Origin: Dicyema japonicum
Lineage: Eukaryota > Dicyemida > Rhombozoa > Dicyemidae
NCBI GenBank assembly: GCA_011109175.1
Contig: RDEW01000040.1
Location: forward strand, 304,956-368,955
Direction of reading: 5' to 3'
DNA: 64,000 nt
Part shown: one piece after another, positions 34,154 to 46,377 of the stretch
How the letters are laid out: every line of letters begins with the position of its first letter
Numbering within the stretch: the stretch's first letter is position 1
Notes under the pieces: model-generated
What the model was told of the DNA's origin: nothing
The model's database searches: none
The model's input: the letters and a program-made list of their open reading frames with translations, nothing else
Made by a program: the position numbers and the translations under genes

Positions 34154-34830
34154 TTTTTCATTTTTCTTTATAAAGTCGTACGATTTGATTTTCTAATTTA
34201 TTTTAAAAATAAAATTATAATTTTCATAATTTAGTTAGATAAGTAGTTAATTGGTGGATGCAATGACGTACCTTTACGGAATGTCAAGCTTGCTTCATGG
34301 AAAATGAAAATCCTTATCTTTACTCTTTTTGTGAACATACACGGGGTGGCGGATTAAGGAGACATCAGATACGATGATATTTAATGTGATTCTGTTATAT
34401 TGCTAATAATAATGTATACTAATCTCTTAGTATACCTGCTTCATCTGTATATACTTTTAACCTTCCTTCTGAGATAAGTTCTTTAATATATCGGTAGTCT
34501 ATTCAGTGAGTTTGGCTGTGGGAATGTGTCATAAAGGTATCTAATAGTACATGGCTAAAAATTGATCATTGTGAGACGGTTCTCCTCTGTTCTATTGGGC
34601 ACGAAAGATAAGGTCTTACAAAGAATTATTTAGCCACCGTATCAGCTTCAATGAAGCTTAGGTTTAGGATATTTGAGATAGTAGAAATTCAAATCATATA
34701 TTGCCGATGTACAATAAACGATTGTAATATACAGTCGTAAATGTTATAAAAATGCTCAGTATATCACTATCGATGAATGTCCTGAATAGAATTAATTTTA
34801 TGAACGGCAGTCTCAGGTAATTAAAATTCA
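34154..34830. other. intergenic with a SINE-2-like piece
   Basis: 34225-34380 shows AGTAGTTAATTGGTGG, GACGTACCTTTACGG and GGCGGATTAAGGAGACATC, the SINE-2 block order in degraded form. 34390-34830 is unassigned. Confidence 0.35.
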
Positions 34831-34832
34831 AT

Positions 34833-35230
34833 TTACTTGATACTTTTACGCCTAACATTTTTACAAATCGTTATACACCCAACACAAGTAAATTCCCTTT
34901 CCCCACATAATTTAAATACATCCGACCAAATAGATTGTGTCTTTAATTTTCTTGACTTTTTGACGTCACACATTCCGCAAAAATGAAAGTGAATGTAACT
35001 TACTATTTCATCATGTCTCCTCATGTATTCATTGTTAAGACCAGTGCAACCCATAGTCATATGGTCCAAGTACTTTTTTGCCTTTTGTGAAAAGTTTGGT
35101 AAACGAAACTTTAACCGCAAAGAAATAGTCTCTGTCTTGAAGAAAACAATAAATAACCTCAGACTCTGACTATTGTTTCCACTAACCATCCAATCAGCTC
35201 ATCCAGCAACGTCAAAACTCGTTTTATAGC
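34833..35230 (-). mobile_element. LINE family D fragment (R2-like C-terminal region)
   Basis: Minus strand: FSQKAKKYLDHMTMGC, NNEYMRRHDEIVSYIHFHFC and KKSRKLKTQSI. This is the HLATRC...YTRRHNE(I/V)VRCIH region that precedes the restriction-like endonuclease in R2-like elements annotated in microsporidia. Cysteines are partly lost. The same region occurs at 53119-53440. Confidence 0.6.
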
Positions 35231-36050
35231 AATAAAAAAACATAATTAACATAATTCATTAGGAATTTTTCTTGGGTCTTTTCAACGGTGTTCATATTTA
35301 TTTCAACAGGACCTATTAAGAGTCAAGCGATAGGGGTCATATGTGTTCTATTTGTCTTTAGAATTCCATGCACCACAAATTCGTTTTTATGCTAGATTGA
35401 ATAAAGTCCTCTCCATAGTTTAATTCTGTTATTGTCTTTCCCTGTTGGGGGCTTTTGATATATACTAGGTCACAAATTTCCAAATCGATATATACAAATT
35501 CCTTCAATTTGATATCACTTATCCAATATAGTAAATATAAAGAGATAATGCATATTTGTGACTTTAAACAGATGTGAAAAATTGAGTTTTGTATTGACCG
35601 AATTCACAATCACCATCCTGTTTATATAGTTTTCAAACTTTATTTTTTTCATTACATTGTTCCAAATAAAGTTTCAAACTTTAATTTTCTCATTACAAGG
35701 TTTTTGAAGTCTTTTGTTTGACAATTTCTGAATTTAGATGGAATAGAGAGTCTCCGCATGATCGACGATGGCGAAAGCAAATTGCTGTCATTCTTCTTAA
35801 CGAGGTCAGAGACCACATAAGACTGATAGGATGATAACTTAACGGACCTTTGGTTCTCCAAGTTTCACTACCATGTGGATAATGGAGATTTTCCAGCTAT
35901 CATAGACATTTCCAAGCTTCATACTCGCGCTATATAAGTCACAAACCTAAATAAAATCCCAAGACCTTTTTAAACATAATCATTCTTATATAGCTATATC
36001 ATGTCGTTTTGTTTTTTCATTCCCTTACAGTCGTCTTAATCTCCAGGAGA
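35231..36050. other. unassigned region
   Basis: A 69-codon minus ORF at 35652-35861 and short blocks at 35260-35560 are visible, none recognised; likely degraded mobile DNA. Confidence 0.3.
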
Positions 36051-38330
36051 GTGATGTACTGTGGGTGTTTGACCACTGCTATTATGAGAAGGGTCGCTAA
36101 ATTATTAGGTATTTCTCAAGGGATGTGGCTATTAAAAACAGTTTTAGGTATTTTATTTAGTTGTTTTCCGAAATAAAGAAGACTTCTTATGCTGAGGGTG
36201 ATCCATCAGGTTTCTCGAGAAAGATTGTAGTTGATATTGACTCTGGTACATTATTTTCCGATATGAATTCAAATTGATTCGCTATTCACAGAAGACTATA
36301 ATCTGATATCAGTCGCATTTGGTGGGTGAATGACAGAATCTGCGTAATACAGATCCGTCTGAACAACCAATGTTCCCCTAAAAATACACTGACAATTATA
36401 AATGTATATGCACTACATTGTGGAAGTGTGGCAAAAAACCCGACCGAACTGGATGAATTCTACTCCATTATCAAAGACGTATAATGAATATGAGTCGTCC
36501 TCACTTATATTCATTGCTGGCGATCTAATTGTAAAAATTGGAACAAAAAAAGAACTCAGAAAATACCTTCATGGGAAGACACGGACATGGGAAAAGAAAC
36601 TTGCCTAGGATTATACTTGGCCATTTCTGCACGGCAAACACATTGTTCTTGTGCAACACCGGATTCTCTCATCGTGCATGCCACATAACCACTTGGATGG
36701 GCGAACGAATAAACCTAGATTGAAAACTAGTCCCTATATACAACCAAATTGATTATATTATATTCTGGATTAACGACAAACGCTCTCTTATAAACGCACA
36801 CTCATACGAAAGTTCAACAACTGTCAGCGATCACAAAATAGTTACTGTCGCTTTCAGCCTGGAGAAACATGGTATCAAACATTAGAAACATAACAACATT
36901 ACAAACAATTATAATGAGAATATAAAAAATGGATATGCAACGGAACAACTAACCTCTCATCCAGATACAGTCAAAAATAACCAAAAATACATCTGCTCTC
37001 ATCTAAAAAACCTAACAGTAAGAATTACGTCGGATCGCACAAAAAATATAACAACCAATGCTCAAGCTTGTACCTCGGCATGTGGGTGATGGCCAGTATA
37101 GGTCAGACGATACATGCAGAACTAGCAAAGGAGTTAAAAGAATTTTATACAAAAAACTAAACGAAAAAGACGAAGTTGGTTTAGAGAAGGAAGTTCAACA
37201 ACTGATGCAGTCTGGAGTCACAGATGGAGATGTGCAACACATCAAAGATATTGCAATGTCACCCACATTTTGGGAATAGATCTATCAGAAACTCTTGACT
37301 TGGTTAACAGGAACAAATTGATAACAGTGCTGGAAGGGTTTATTAACAAATCGAGTCTAAGGATGATCCAAATCATTCTCTCTAACACAGAGCTCCTTGT
37401 GAGAGTTGGAAAAACCTACTCAAGAAAATTTGAAACAAACACAGGCACTCCTCAAGGAGACTCCCTCTCTCCGCCACTATTCACAATATATTTGGAGGCC
37501 GCTATGAAAGAACTAAGACCATTATACCAAGGAAAAATAGAAGAAATGATTTATGCTGATGATGTCGATCTAATCTCTGAAGACAAAGAACTCCTGGGAC
37601 ATGTACTAGAAAAAACACCAAATATACTTGGGAAATGGTTTCTCACCGTGTACAGAGTAAAACAGAACGGACAGAAAAAAGACGAATGAATAACTCACTA
37701 GAAAAGAAATGGAGACACATAAAGAAACTTGGCTCTCTATTAGTAGATAGCGAAGATATAATACAGAGAAAAACCATGGCAAACGCGGCATTACACACGC
37801 TAAAAAACCTATGGCTAAAACGGAATGGGAACAACATAAAACAAAGGATAATGTTATACGACACCTTTATCAAACCAATCCTCCTATACAACTCTGAGAC
37901 CTGGGGAACCTCAAAGGAGGAATTGGAGAGGCTAGACTCGTTTCACACTAATCATCTAAGAAACATAACTGGAATATCCTGGCTATTCAAGATCTCGCGG
38001 AAAAAACTGTAAAATAATTGTGAATGTACACCAATAAATCTCAATCATTAGCTCTCGTTGGAGACTTTTTGGACACGTCTTGAGGTTGGATCCGACATCC
38101 TTCCGAATATCGCCATGGAAGATTACTACTTCCCCAATGTAAATTGATTTCGTGGAAGACCGAAAACAACCCTCCCGGTCGTTTTACAAAACGATCTGAA
38201 CGCCGTGAAAAAAACATTGGCATCTGGTGACGACCTGGAGACACTGGATCTGGCTAAGAACAGAAGAACTTGGAGCAAGATAACATTCTCTTATAAATTT
38301 TGCTGCACATGAGGGGCTAAATATTATGGT
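36050..38330 (+). mobile_element. LINE family B, longest copy (endonuclease and RT), broken
   Basis: Endonuclease parts: WWVNDRICVIQIRL, TIINVYALHC, PTELDEFYSIIKD, LIFIAGDLIVKIG (GDfNAkiG), then a broken GF.HR.CH.TTW block (36270-36720). RT parts at 37270-37690: LDLVNRNKLITVL, TGTPQGDSLSPPLFTIYLEA, EEMIYADDVDLIS. C-terminus 37680-38290: KWRHIKKLGSLLVD, YDTFIKPILLYNSETWGTS, LDSFHTNHLRNITG and RFRGRPKTTLPVVLQNDLN. APE-type LINE; clade not assigned. Confidence 0.85.
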
Positions 38331-38984
38331 TTTCATGAAAGTGCTAATAATAATAGAATTAACACACTAAGTACCAATTTGTACAATAAAGATATGCATG
38401 GATATTCCAGTGTCTTAAGTGTTGGACAGAATCATCTAGACTAATATTATAACTTTCATGAAATGTATTGTATTCGAATATTAAACCGTATTTCATGTGA
38501 AAAAACATCACTCACAATTTTCTCGAATTCTTCACACATAAAAAAACGAAGGGCTTTAAATTTTTTTAACAAAAGAGTAGTAGACATTATCGCATCGACG
38601 TGACTTTCAGTTCGAAGCGTAATTAATTAACATTATTAGATCAAGTAGAAAATAAATAATTAAGTGTAAATGATAATTTTTGAACAGATTCATGAGCACG
38701 TGGCAGTAAGGTCAGAATTAAGAGATCGAAAATTCGCTCCCACAAATAGAATATAAATGATATTTGGAGATCAAATAAAGGCGTTAGACTGATGACTTCA
38801 TGAATTTTACCAATAATGGTTGAATGAACTTGGATTTATTTTTTATTCTAACCTTTTGAAACTTTATTACGGTAAAACCTTCTTATAAAAATTCATCATT
38901 CTGTGAGGAAATAGCCACTGTATGACCTTTTTGTTTATTTTATTCTGTGCTAATAAAATTATAAATTTTAATATAATAAAAAAA
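38331..38984. other. intergenic
   Basis: Nothing recognised. Confidence 0.3.
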
Positions 38985-39080
38985 TAAAGATACGACAGAT
39001 CTCCAATATGACCTGCAGGCATTGAGCCGGAACGTGAACCGATCTAACAGCACTTTGTATTTTTTCCTTGGCCACCATAG
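38985..39080 (-). mobile_element. LINE family C 3' terminus, short copy
   Basis: GACAGATCTCCAATATGACC TGCAGGCATTGAGCC matches the terminal signature at 15815 and 32627; only the last ~80 bp are recognisable. Confidence 0.55.
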
Positions 39081-39184
39081 CTTTTCTGCGGAATACAGTT
39101 TGGTGGAGACCATTTGACTAATTATGCTGCACTCTAGTAAGAGTCATATTAGCTATCGCTCCTCCCAAGCAGGGCACCCACTAT

Positions 39185-39415
39185 ATTTTTAAGCAAAGAG
39201 CAGTTATGCTAACTAATCGTGGAGGTAGACCAAAGAATGCTCTTAATTTCTTTTTGTTCTATGTATGTTCTTTATAGACGATCCGGTTCCCCAGTGAGGT
39301 GTTCACCGATGACGGCGTCACTTGTCAAGACAAAGCATCGTGAAACTTTCAGTCAGAATGTACAGCAGAGAGATTCTAACTAGGTTCCCACTACGCCACC
39401 AGCCAATCATTAGCC
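39185..39415 (-). repeat. SINE-1 copy, inverted
   Basis: Inverse complement of the family described at 39636-39905: ends in CCCACTACGCCACCAG (A-box side) and contains CGATGACGGCGTCACTTGTC and CCAAAGAATGCTCTT. Confidence 0.7.
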
Positions 39416-39635
39416 AATCAATGGTGGGGACAAACTGGGAGTATACATGATCTTCTCTCATCGATTACATGTGACCCTTATTCCCCCACGAGATATTAGA
39501 AATGATAATATTCCAAAATTATATTAAAAAATAAACTTAAATATTTAAGAATTATTTTATTAAAATTTACATTCACCTAAATATGTGGGTTTATAAATTC
39601 ATGCGTAAATCTTTTGTCAAGACATGCTAAGGATT

Positions 39636-39905
39636 AGCCGGGTGGCATAGTGGTTAGGTGTCGGGCTAAAGTGGCTTAGGTCACGGGTTCGATTCTCGCT
39701 GCTGTTCACCTGGTGGAAGGTTCCACGCATCTACGATGCGGAAAGGGCTTGACGAGTGACGCCGTCATCAGTGGAGATTCACTGCGGAACTGGATAGTCA
39801 AAAGGACATACACACAAGAAAAAGAAAGAAACAAAGAAGTGAAGAGCATTCTTTGGTTCTCCCTCTACGATTAGTTATAATAACTGTTCTTTACTTAAAT
39901 AAAGT
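39636..39905 (+). repeat. SINE-1, best copy (tRNA-derived head)
   Basis: The first ~70 nt look like a tRNA: A-box TGGCATAGTGG (39644), B-box GGGTTCGATTC (39685-39695) at normal spacing, G-start GCCGGG. The body contains GGAAGGTTCCACGCATC, CTTGACGAGTGACGCCGTC and GCGGAACTGGA, then an A-rich stretch (AAGAAAAAGAAAGAAAC) and a 3' part ending TTCTTTACTTAAATAAAGT. At least six copies or partial copies lie between 39 and 49 kb. Confidence 0.8.
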
Positions 39906-40509
39906 GTGTGTTCTGCACGAGCGAAACCCTAGGCATCTTACGTGCTTATGGCAACGCGGTAGTGCTTAATTATTATTAATTACAGTTATTATGCTAAAGA
40001 TTGAAAATCAATAACAATAACATTGAAATTTAAGTATACTATTAAATTTCCACAAGTCTTTCCTTTGAATATTCCCATATTCTTAGGCATGATATTTGCA
40101 AAAAAATCTAAATTTGACAAATTAAACTATAATTCTCGTACACTCGGAAACCTTTCTTCTTTTTATTTACAGAAGATCTACTTGATCTCCTCATTCTGAC
40201 TATTTGTCATGTCTCTGTTCTCACAAGCATGCGTTTCCCTTAACGTTGAAAATACGGATTATTTTCACTGTAAGGACATAGAGCATCTTTATTCTTTAGG
40301 AAGTACATTGTATTAGTGTAGCTACTTTACTGATTCCGAATTCATTAATTTTAATTTTGTTCTTTTTAATGCCGAAAAATACAAGAAGCAAAAATCCATG
40401 AAATATCTATTTAATGGTTAACACCTGTTGTTAAAAATTGTTGTTCGTGATTAATCGAGCATAATATCGAAATAACTATGGAAATAGTTTAATTAATGAA
40501 TAACATAAT

Positions 40510-40665
40510 ATTGGCTTCACGAGTGACACCGTCATCAGTGAACATTTTACTGCGGAACCGGATCTCTATAAAGGACTCGCAACTAAAAAAATAGATGTGA
40601 AGGCCATTCCTTGGTTCCTCCTTTACTACTAGCTAGCATAACTGTTCTTTACTCAAATTTGCATA
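40510..40665 (+). repeat. SINE-1 copy, 5' truncated
   Basis: Starts at CTTCACGAGTGACACCGTC and continues through TGCGGAACCGGATC to TAACTGTTCTTTACTCAAAT; lacks the tRNA head. Confidence 0.7.
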
Positions 40666-40707
40666 CAAAAGTTCGAATCAACGGGAAATGTTTGAATAAA
40701 AACCTTA

Positions 40708-40914
40708 TTAGTTAGTTAAATGCAGTCCCACATTACCCATAAGCATATGAATACTTAGGGTTCCGTTTGTACCGTGATCTTCAATATCTTTTCTAGCAGT
40801 TTTCTCCAATAACTTTCCTCCCCGCACGTCTCCGCAGTTCATCGAAGTCGTCCACAGCCCTCTGACGATGAAAGTTGCAATTGTAACGGGATAGAATAGA
40901 CAGACTGATAGCAT
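40708..40914 (-). CDS. small hypothetical ORF
   Basis: 68 codons: hydrophobic N-terminus (MLSVCLFYPVTIATFIV) then a polar part (NCGDVRGGKLLEK..). It could be a signal-peptide-bearing exon; no family, no splice partner found. Confidence 0.2.
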   Translation of the reverse strand: MLSVCLFYPVTIATFIVRGLWTTSMNCGDVRGGKLLEKTARKDIEDHGTNGTLSIHMLMGNVGLHLTN

Positions 40915-41312
40915 GATAAAGACATATGCATTATTAGAGAAGTGTCAACCACTCAATCAACAAAAAACCCCATTAGATAGAATAATATATAACTTAAAAT
41001 TGATAAATGTTAAAAACTGCATAAAATATAAAATATTTATATAAATAAATTAAAATTAAAATCGAATAATTATTTAAATTTTAGAAAATCAGGCCATTAT
41101 TAATTAAAATAATATATTTTAACTGAATTCATTAAGGTTAGATCGGTGAATTTTTGTGCCGTTTTTAATTAGTCATTACGTTATTTCCGTATGCTTTCTA
41201 TTCTTTACTATACTCTCTACTATAAATCATTGTGATTTGAGAATATGCTATAACTGCCTGTACTTAGTTTAATTTAATCATTTGTGCATATAATTGACAA
41301 ATTTAGCTTGAA
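40915..41312. other. AT-rich intergenic upstream of the PLC-like gene
   Basis: No feature seen. Confidence 0.35.
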
Positions 41313-43633
41313 ATGCCCAAAAATTATGAGAAAATTGAAAAACATGTTAAATTTGCACCAAATAATTCATCGATTGACAATGGACTTGAAGGTTTTTGGA
41401 TTAATTTTAAAATTTTAGTCTCTAAATGCATAAATAGGTTGGAGAATGGAGTTGAAGTTTATAAAATCGAAGGTTCTGGCAAACAAGTGCCCAGGATTAT
41501 ATTGTTAGACTCCCAAAACAGTCAATTAGAGTTTCACTCTCAAAAAAACTACTTCTTTGGCTCAAGTTGAGGGAAAATATAATTACTAGTTAATATTTCA
41601 TCCTTTAAATCACTGGAAACATTTTGGTTGGATGACGGCGAAATCCTAAGAAAGAGAAGTGGCATTCAGTTAATGTTTTGGGGGATTGAGATCTCATATG
41701 ATGAATATAAACTTAAAATTATGGCTCAAAATAACGCAGACAATGACGTGATTCTTACTGCCTTGAGATTTTTAATGTCAGCAGACCTTAGAACTGAAAA
41801 TGAGCAAGAAGTCTAATTTTCACATCAATTTAGATACAAATATATTCCAAGTTGGCTGAAAAGACATTTCTTCGTTCAGATTTAATATTTTTCATGAATC
41901 GGTATTCAATAATTGTGAATTTAAGTTATTGTTCTAAATATAATAAATTTAATAAATCCGAATTACTCAATGTCGTCCCAACATTTGTATTTTAATCTTG
42001 TATATTAGACTATTTCGACCCCCAAAAAGCAGGATTCAAATGAAAATTCATTGACAGTCGACTTTGACGGTGTCTCATTTTTAAATTCAGTTCTGTCCGA
42101 TTTAGATTAGAATTCGAACAAATTGCAATTAACGATAATCTCTGCTCTCTCAATCATCCAAATTGGATAGAAAACGTGCGTCATGACATTGATAATTATT
42201 TCTTTTATGCTGTCAAAAATGGGTATTTTTGATTTGTGATTTAGTCACCTTTTCAGAAGTAGACTTTCCCCTTTGGATTCCTTCAAAGAACTTTTACTCG
42301 ACGGATGTCGTTCCTTGGATTGTTGAAATTATGGTTTATTTAAGTGAACATTGTATTTTCTTCAAATGGAGATATTTTCCTTTCCTTGAACAGCGACATC
42401 AAAGAAGATTCGGGTGTTAACAAGATCCCTTTATCTAAATTTTTGTCTCTTTTGTCAAAAAAAGCTTTTACTAAGTCAAAGTATTCCAGAGTATTGATTT
42501 GTAGATTTCCAATGTTCCTATTTTTGTTTTTTGACGAAAAGGTGAGTTCCACCCAGTTTAATAAACTTTACGAGGTACTCCAGTACCATATTGGACACAA
42601 GATTTATATTCCAAAGAAAACCAAATTACCATTTCCTGAACTGATTTTTAAGAATTTCTTACTTTTCGTAGAATTTACTCAATTAATGTTTAGACTAACA
42701 CAAAAAACGATAAAATTGAAGATTCTAAAATTTCTAAAATATTATTGCCCGTTTACAGCTCAGAAAGCGCAGGTAGTCCATATTTGTAATTTGTTGATGA
42801 GCACAATCCTTTCTGTTTTGCTGTGGAATATGACTATAAAGATATTTTTAAACCTACAAAATTAAAAATTAAGGAGAATACGACATTTTTTTCCATTCTC
42901 CGATTAAATGAGACCGAGAATCCTATGAAGGCCGTCCTTGAAGGCTGGAAGAGAGGAATACAATTTGGTTCGGCGATTTCACTTATTTAAGTTATTTGGG
43001 ACTTAAAAATAACGGGAACTTGTGAGCATTATTCACATTCATTTCAAGGAAATGGATTTACACTCAAACCGGACGAAATTCAATCAAAAATATCATTTGG
43101 ACCGCTTTCCCCTTCATATAAAAAGCTTCAATCACAAAAAATACTCCTAACTGTACTTTTCCCAGTTCATTCAGATTATCTCTGCCCGAGACCTTCCAAT
43201 AGAACAGTTTGACAATCAAATATCCAATACCATCGATCCTTACTGTGTGATTGAGTTGCATGAATTCCACAAAGATAAAAGTATAAATTCAACACGTGTC
43301 AAATCCAATACAAGTATATTATTAATTTTATCATGATAATCCGAATTTTATGGAGAGTTTTACTTGCTACACTGACAGTTCAGATTTTACCCAACTACGA
43401 TTCGCAATTTATGACGCAGATTACATCACCAAGGCTATCATAGGTGATGCGATAATTCCGATAAGATTTTTACGATCAGGTATTGTCCACGCGGATTTTT
43501 AGGATTGCAATGGCTTCCAATATTTGATTCTTCGGGAAAGAAGATAGAAAATTCGAGAATTTATTTCTCCGTCAAAATCGAGGTTATAACACACGTGGTC
43601 GATTTGTTTTATTCTAGAAAAATGAAAAATTAA
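41313..43633 (+). CDS. phospholipase C-like protein, probably catalytically inactive
   Basis: Domain order follows phosphoinositide-specific PLC. PH-like: FWLDDGEILRKRSG..ALRFLMSADLR (to ~41810). EF-hand region 41834-42110. X domain: NYFFYAVKNGHL, KELLLDGCRSLD (GCRcvElD), SKFLSLLSKKAFTKSKYS (i..I...AF..S.yP), FPELIFKNFLLF (spEdLkgKIL..). Y domain: NPMKAVLEGWKRGIQF, GNGFTLKPDEIQSK (NGcGYvLKP). C2 domain: IISARDLPIEQ, TIDPYCVIELHEF, DNPNFMESFTCY, LRFAIYDADYITKAIIGDAI (to 43633). At the place of the first catalytic His (SSHNTY) the text is YAVKNGH, and the EnH Glu is also not seen. Introns: 41566-41589, 41811-41833, 41987-42008, 42223-42244, 43480-43502 (22-24 nt). Two or three frame breaks near 42090, 42335 and 42985 remain. 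Confidence 0.7.
42223..42244 (+). other. 22-nt intron in the PLC-like gene
   Basis: GTATTTTTG...GATTTAG, phase 2. It joins YFFYAVKNG to HLFRSRLSPLDSFKELLLDG across the catalytic segment. Confidence 0.65.
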
Positions 43634-43680
43634 GAAAAATAGTCCAGAAAATAAGAAAGGCTAACACTATATCAGTTTAA

Positions 43681-44052
43681 ATGAATATTATTGAAGGAAT
43701 TTTCAAAGACCCCCCTTCCGAAAGAACCACCTCAGGAAACTTTGGAAGATCTAATCGGAATCTTGAAAGACTTTTCAAAGGAAATCACTTCCCCGTCGTC
43801 TCTGTGTGCCAATTGCATTTCCTCCTCTGTAGACTTGATGGACTTGCTAATCGATTGTTTTACCGTGGTGGAGCCCGTCAAGTTTAACATAAAAGCGGTT
43901 TTAGTTATTTATCATTTAAAAGGATCTTAACCACAAAGAAAAATGTTCAGATGCTGTTTGCTTCTTCGATAAAGTTGCCATTTTATTTATTTGCAAGTTT
44001 GCAGAAAAATTTTCAGCTTATTCCAAAAATTCGTCGTCTCGGACAATTTTGA
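43681..44052 (+). CDS. small unrecognised gene, two exons
   Basis: Starts 47 bp after the PLC-like stop. ATG at 43681 (MNIIEGIFKDP) must change frame at a run of six C to continue LPKEPPQETLEDLIGIL, then CANCISSSVDLMDLL, and across a 23-nt intron (43882-43904) into YLSFKRILTTKK...KIRRLGQF, stop at 44052. About 115 residues, basic C-terminus. No family recognised. The frame change probably reflects one extra C in the sequence. Confidence 0.5.
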
Positions 44053-44285
44053 AGGTTAAAGTAGTAATATAAAGTTAGCCAATGAAAAATACGCCGGGTT
44101 TAAGAAAAAGATTTTCATTCCGTAACACAAATAAACGAGTATTAATACAGTTAAATTAGATGCCGATGAAAATGTTGGAGTGGGATCAAAGAAATGTCCT
44201 CAATAATGAATTGAAATACATGAGATATTGGTTCCTTACAATTGAAGAAATTAATAATTAATTTTAAATAAATTTATTTTGTTAT
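44053..44285. other. intergenic
   Basis: No feature seen. Confidence 0.3.
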
Positions 44286-44289
44286 TACT

Positions 44290-44640
44290 CATCTCTAATT
44301 AATCAAACCTATGTGATCCCGATAAGTTTTTGTCTTCCGCCCAATATTGACAGAATCGAAGTTTGACCACTTGATGGGGCTCAATTGTGGTTACCACATG
44401 GATTTACGTTTTTATTAACAAAATCGGACAATCGTCCTCTCTACTTTGCTCATCCTGCCTTCTTGATCACTAGAATGTTTTCCGGTCCACCTCCGAGTTC
44501 TGCACAGCGCAAAATACACCAGACAAATCTCTGCCTGTAACCTTCTTTTAGCCACGGTTTCCCTTACTCGAAAGGACCGAGGGTAAATAAATAAATGTGA
44601 TCTCGCTAATGAAGTGATTTCCGCGACATACTCCCCTTAA
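44290..44640 (-). repeat. unnamed repeat, pair with 49710-49945
   Basis: ACCAGACAAATCTCTGCCTG, TAACCTTCTTTTAGCC, ACTCGAAAGGACCGAGGGTA AATAAA match in order TACCAGTCAGATATCTGTGG, TTACTTTCTTATCC, ACTTGAAAGGATTGAGGGTA AATAAA. The common end suggests the 3' terminus of a retroelement. Confidence 0.45.
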
Positions 44641-45535
44641 GGAGTATCCTGTGGTGTAAATACCAAACGCTACATTATATGCAGTTTTGCCGATTTGAAC
44701 TCAGCTTCGTGTTAGATAAAAGGACTCATCATTTTCACTGAGTTAAAATCCAGAAATCCTTCCACTACTTCGAATGCCCTCGATAAGTCTAATCCAAGGA
44801 TTGTAGTTAAGTTTTTGTATTATTAGTTTACAGCTCAGTGCCATTTGTAGCTCCAAATGCAGTGTATATTCTGTAGGAGTTTTTTCAGTTTTTTGGACTT
44901 TGGCAATTTTTATTTCTAATAACTTATTGTCTTACTACATATTAAGTGTATTCTAAATAGGCCTTCATTCTGACCTGATTAATCGGACATTCTTCTGATC
45001 CAAGTAATTTTCTAGAAGTAGTCTTAGCTCCCTTTTTTTACTTTTTTAAACTTTGTTAAGTTTTGTCTTTGCGTAGTGCTGGACTCTGAGTCATTATCAT
45101 TTCATCAGTCGTAGAGAAAATTCAATCTTTAACGACATTCCAAATCCCTTCAGGGGGAGTTCATTATCAATGTTACCGACAATTTTCTCAATAGAAATTT
45201 GATATTTTTATATCTTCAGTTCGGTTGCGTATAGTTGTTCAGTATATATATTCTGGCTTCTGTCACGGGTTATTATGGCTTCTGTCAGAAGATCAAGTTC
45301 CGACATTGTTATCCCCAATTCCTCATAGAATTGGTTAGACTCTTCAGGATTCCTCATAACACGCCCCTGTGTAGAACATAACATTTACGATTGTAGTAAA
45401 CCTCCTTCAAATCCATCAAAAGTTTCGGTGGTTTGAATTTTTTGCTGAATAGCGCAATACCACCTATATTAACCGTAAACCTCCCAGTTTTGATGACAAT
45501 TTGATTTTGATGTAGTCAATAACATTTTATTAAAT
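44641..45535. other. intergenic, unassigned
   Basis: No gene or repeat recognised. Confidence 0.3.
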
Positions 45536-45539
45536 AACA

Positions 45540-45860
45540 CAAAAATCAATCAAAAATGATCCCCGCCGACATAATTGACTTTGCGTTGCCTCTCACGACT
45601 GCAACAGAGATCAACTAGAGATGACACCGAATCTCACGTGCGTCGTGGATTTTTAGTGTAGCCAGATGTCCCAGCCTCTTTATGAAAACGAAACGATTTC
45701 CCGTTTATTCGTCCGCTTTTCTCAACTACTATGGGGCAGAAAATGAACCGATCGTCCAGTGATTCGTATTTTTTCTCCTTTGCTTTCATTGCTTTTTCCG
45801 TAGCATACAGTATATCTACCGCGCTCTCGACAATATTGGAGGGGTTTTTTTCTATAACCT
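45540..45860 (-). mobile_element. LINE family C C-terminal fragment
   Basis: Minus strand: NIVESAVDILYATEKAMKAK EKKYESLDDRF, IFCPIVVEKSGRING. This matches SGSAASTAENLKIKKYSCLVDLYRFTPVAAES of the 61441 copy in order and spacing. Confidence 0.65.
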
Positions 45861-45989
45861 TTAAAGAAATTATTTATTTGCTTTCTCTTAGAACGATTAG
45901 GATCTTTTGTATAGTTTTAGTAAAATTACAGAGGAAGATTTTCAATCAGCCTGATAAGCTTATTGCCTTTCTGAATTGATGTCAGTAAT

Positions 45990-46375
45990 CCTTTTCCAAA
46001 ATCTGAGATGATATTGTGGGCAAGTTCTATAAACATCATCAAAACACAGTTAAAGTGGATGAAACTATACGAGTAAAGTTATCCATAGGCATCTGGGTCA
46101 CAGGAAACTGATATATTGGGATGGTCGATGAATGACATGCTATTGGAGGATGTATTTGATCAAAAGTCTGAGCGAAGAAATTAAAAAAGAAAACTCAGTC
46201 CGGGACGGTCCAAACTATATACTACGAAGCACCTGAAAGTGCGTCGACATGATTCAAAGAGGAGGCATATTGAAGACGAGTCTGTTAATTCATTTTAGTT
46301 AATCTTTAAAATAAATTTTTCATTACTTCAGTAATCCTTTGAGTTCAGAATAGATCAATTTAGTTTAAGGTTCCG
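45990..46375. other. intergenic
   Basis: No feature seen. Confidence 0.3.
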
Positions 46376-46377
46376 AT

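Noticed and set aside
39636-39705. Functional tRNA gene
   Set aside because: It recurs with the same 200-bp downstream body at 46378, so it is a SINE head. The cloverleaf is also imperfect.
42487-42555. 14-15 nt introns in the PLC-like X domain (GTATTGATTTGTAG, GTGAGTTCCACCCAG)
   Set aside because: They keep the frame, but are well below the 21-28 nt range and are not needed to maintain the open frame.
45731-45979. Plus-strand membrane protein (82 codons, hydrophobic)
   Set aside because: The minus strand here encodes the LINE family C C-terminus; the plus-strand hydrophobicity is a by-product.
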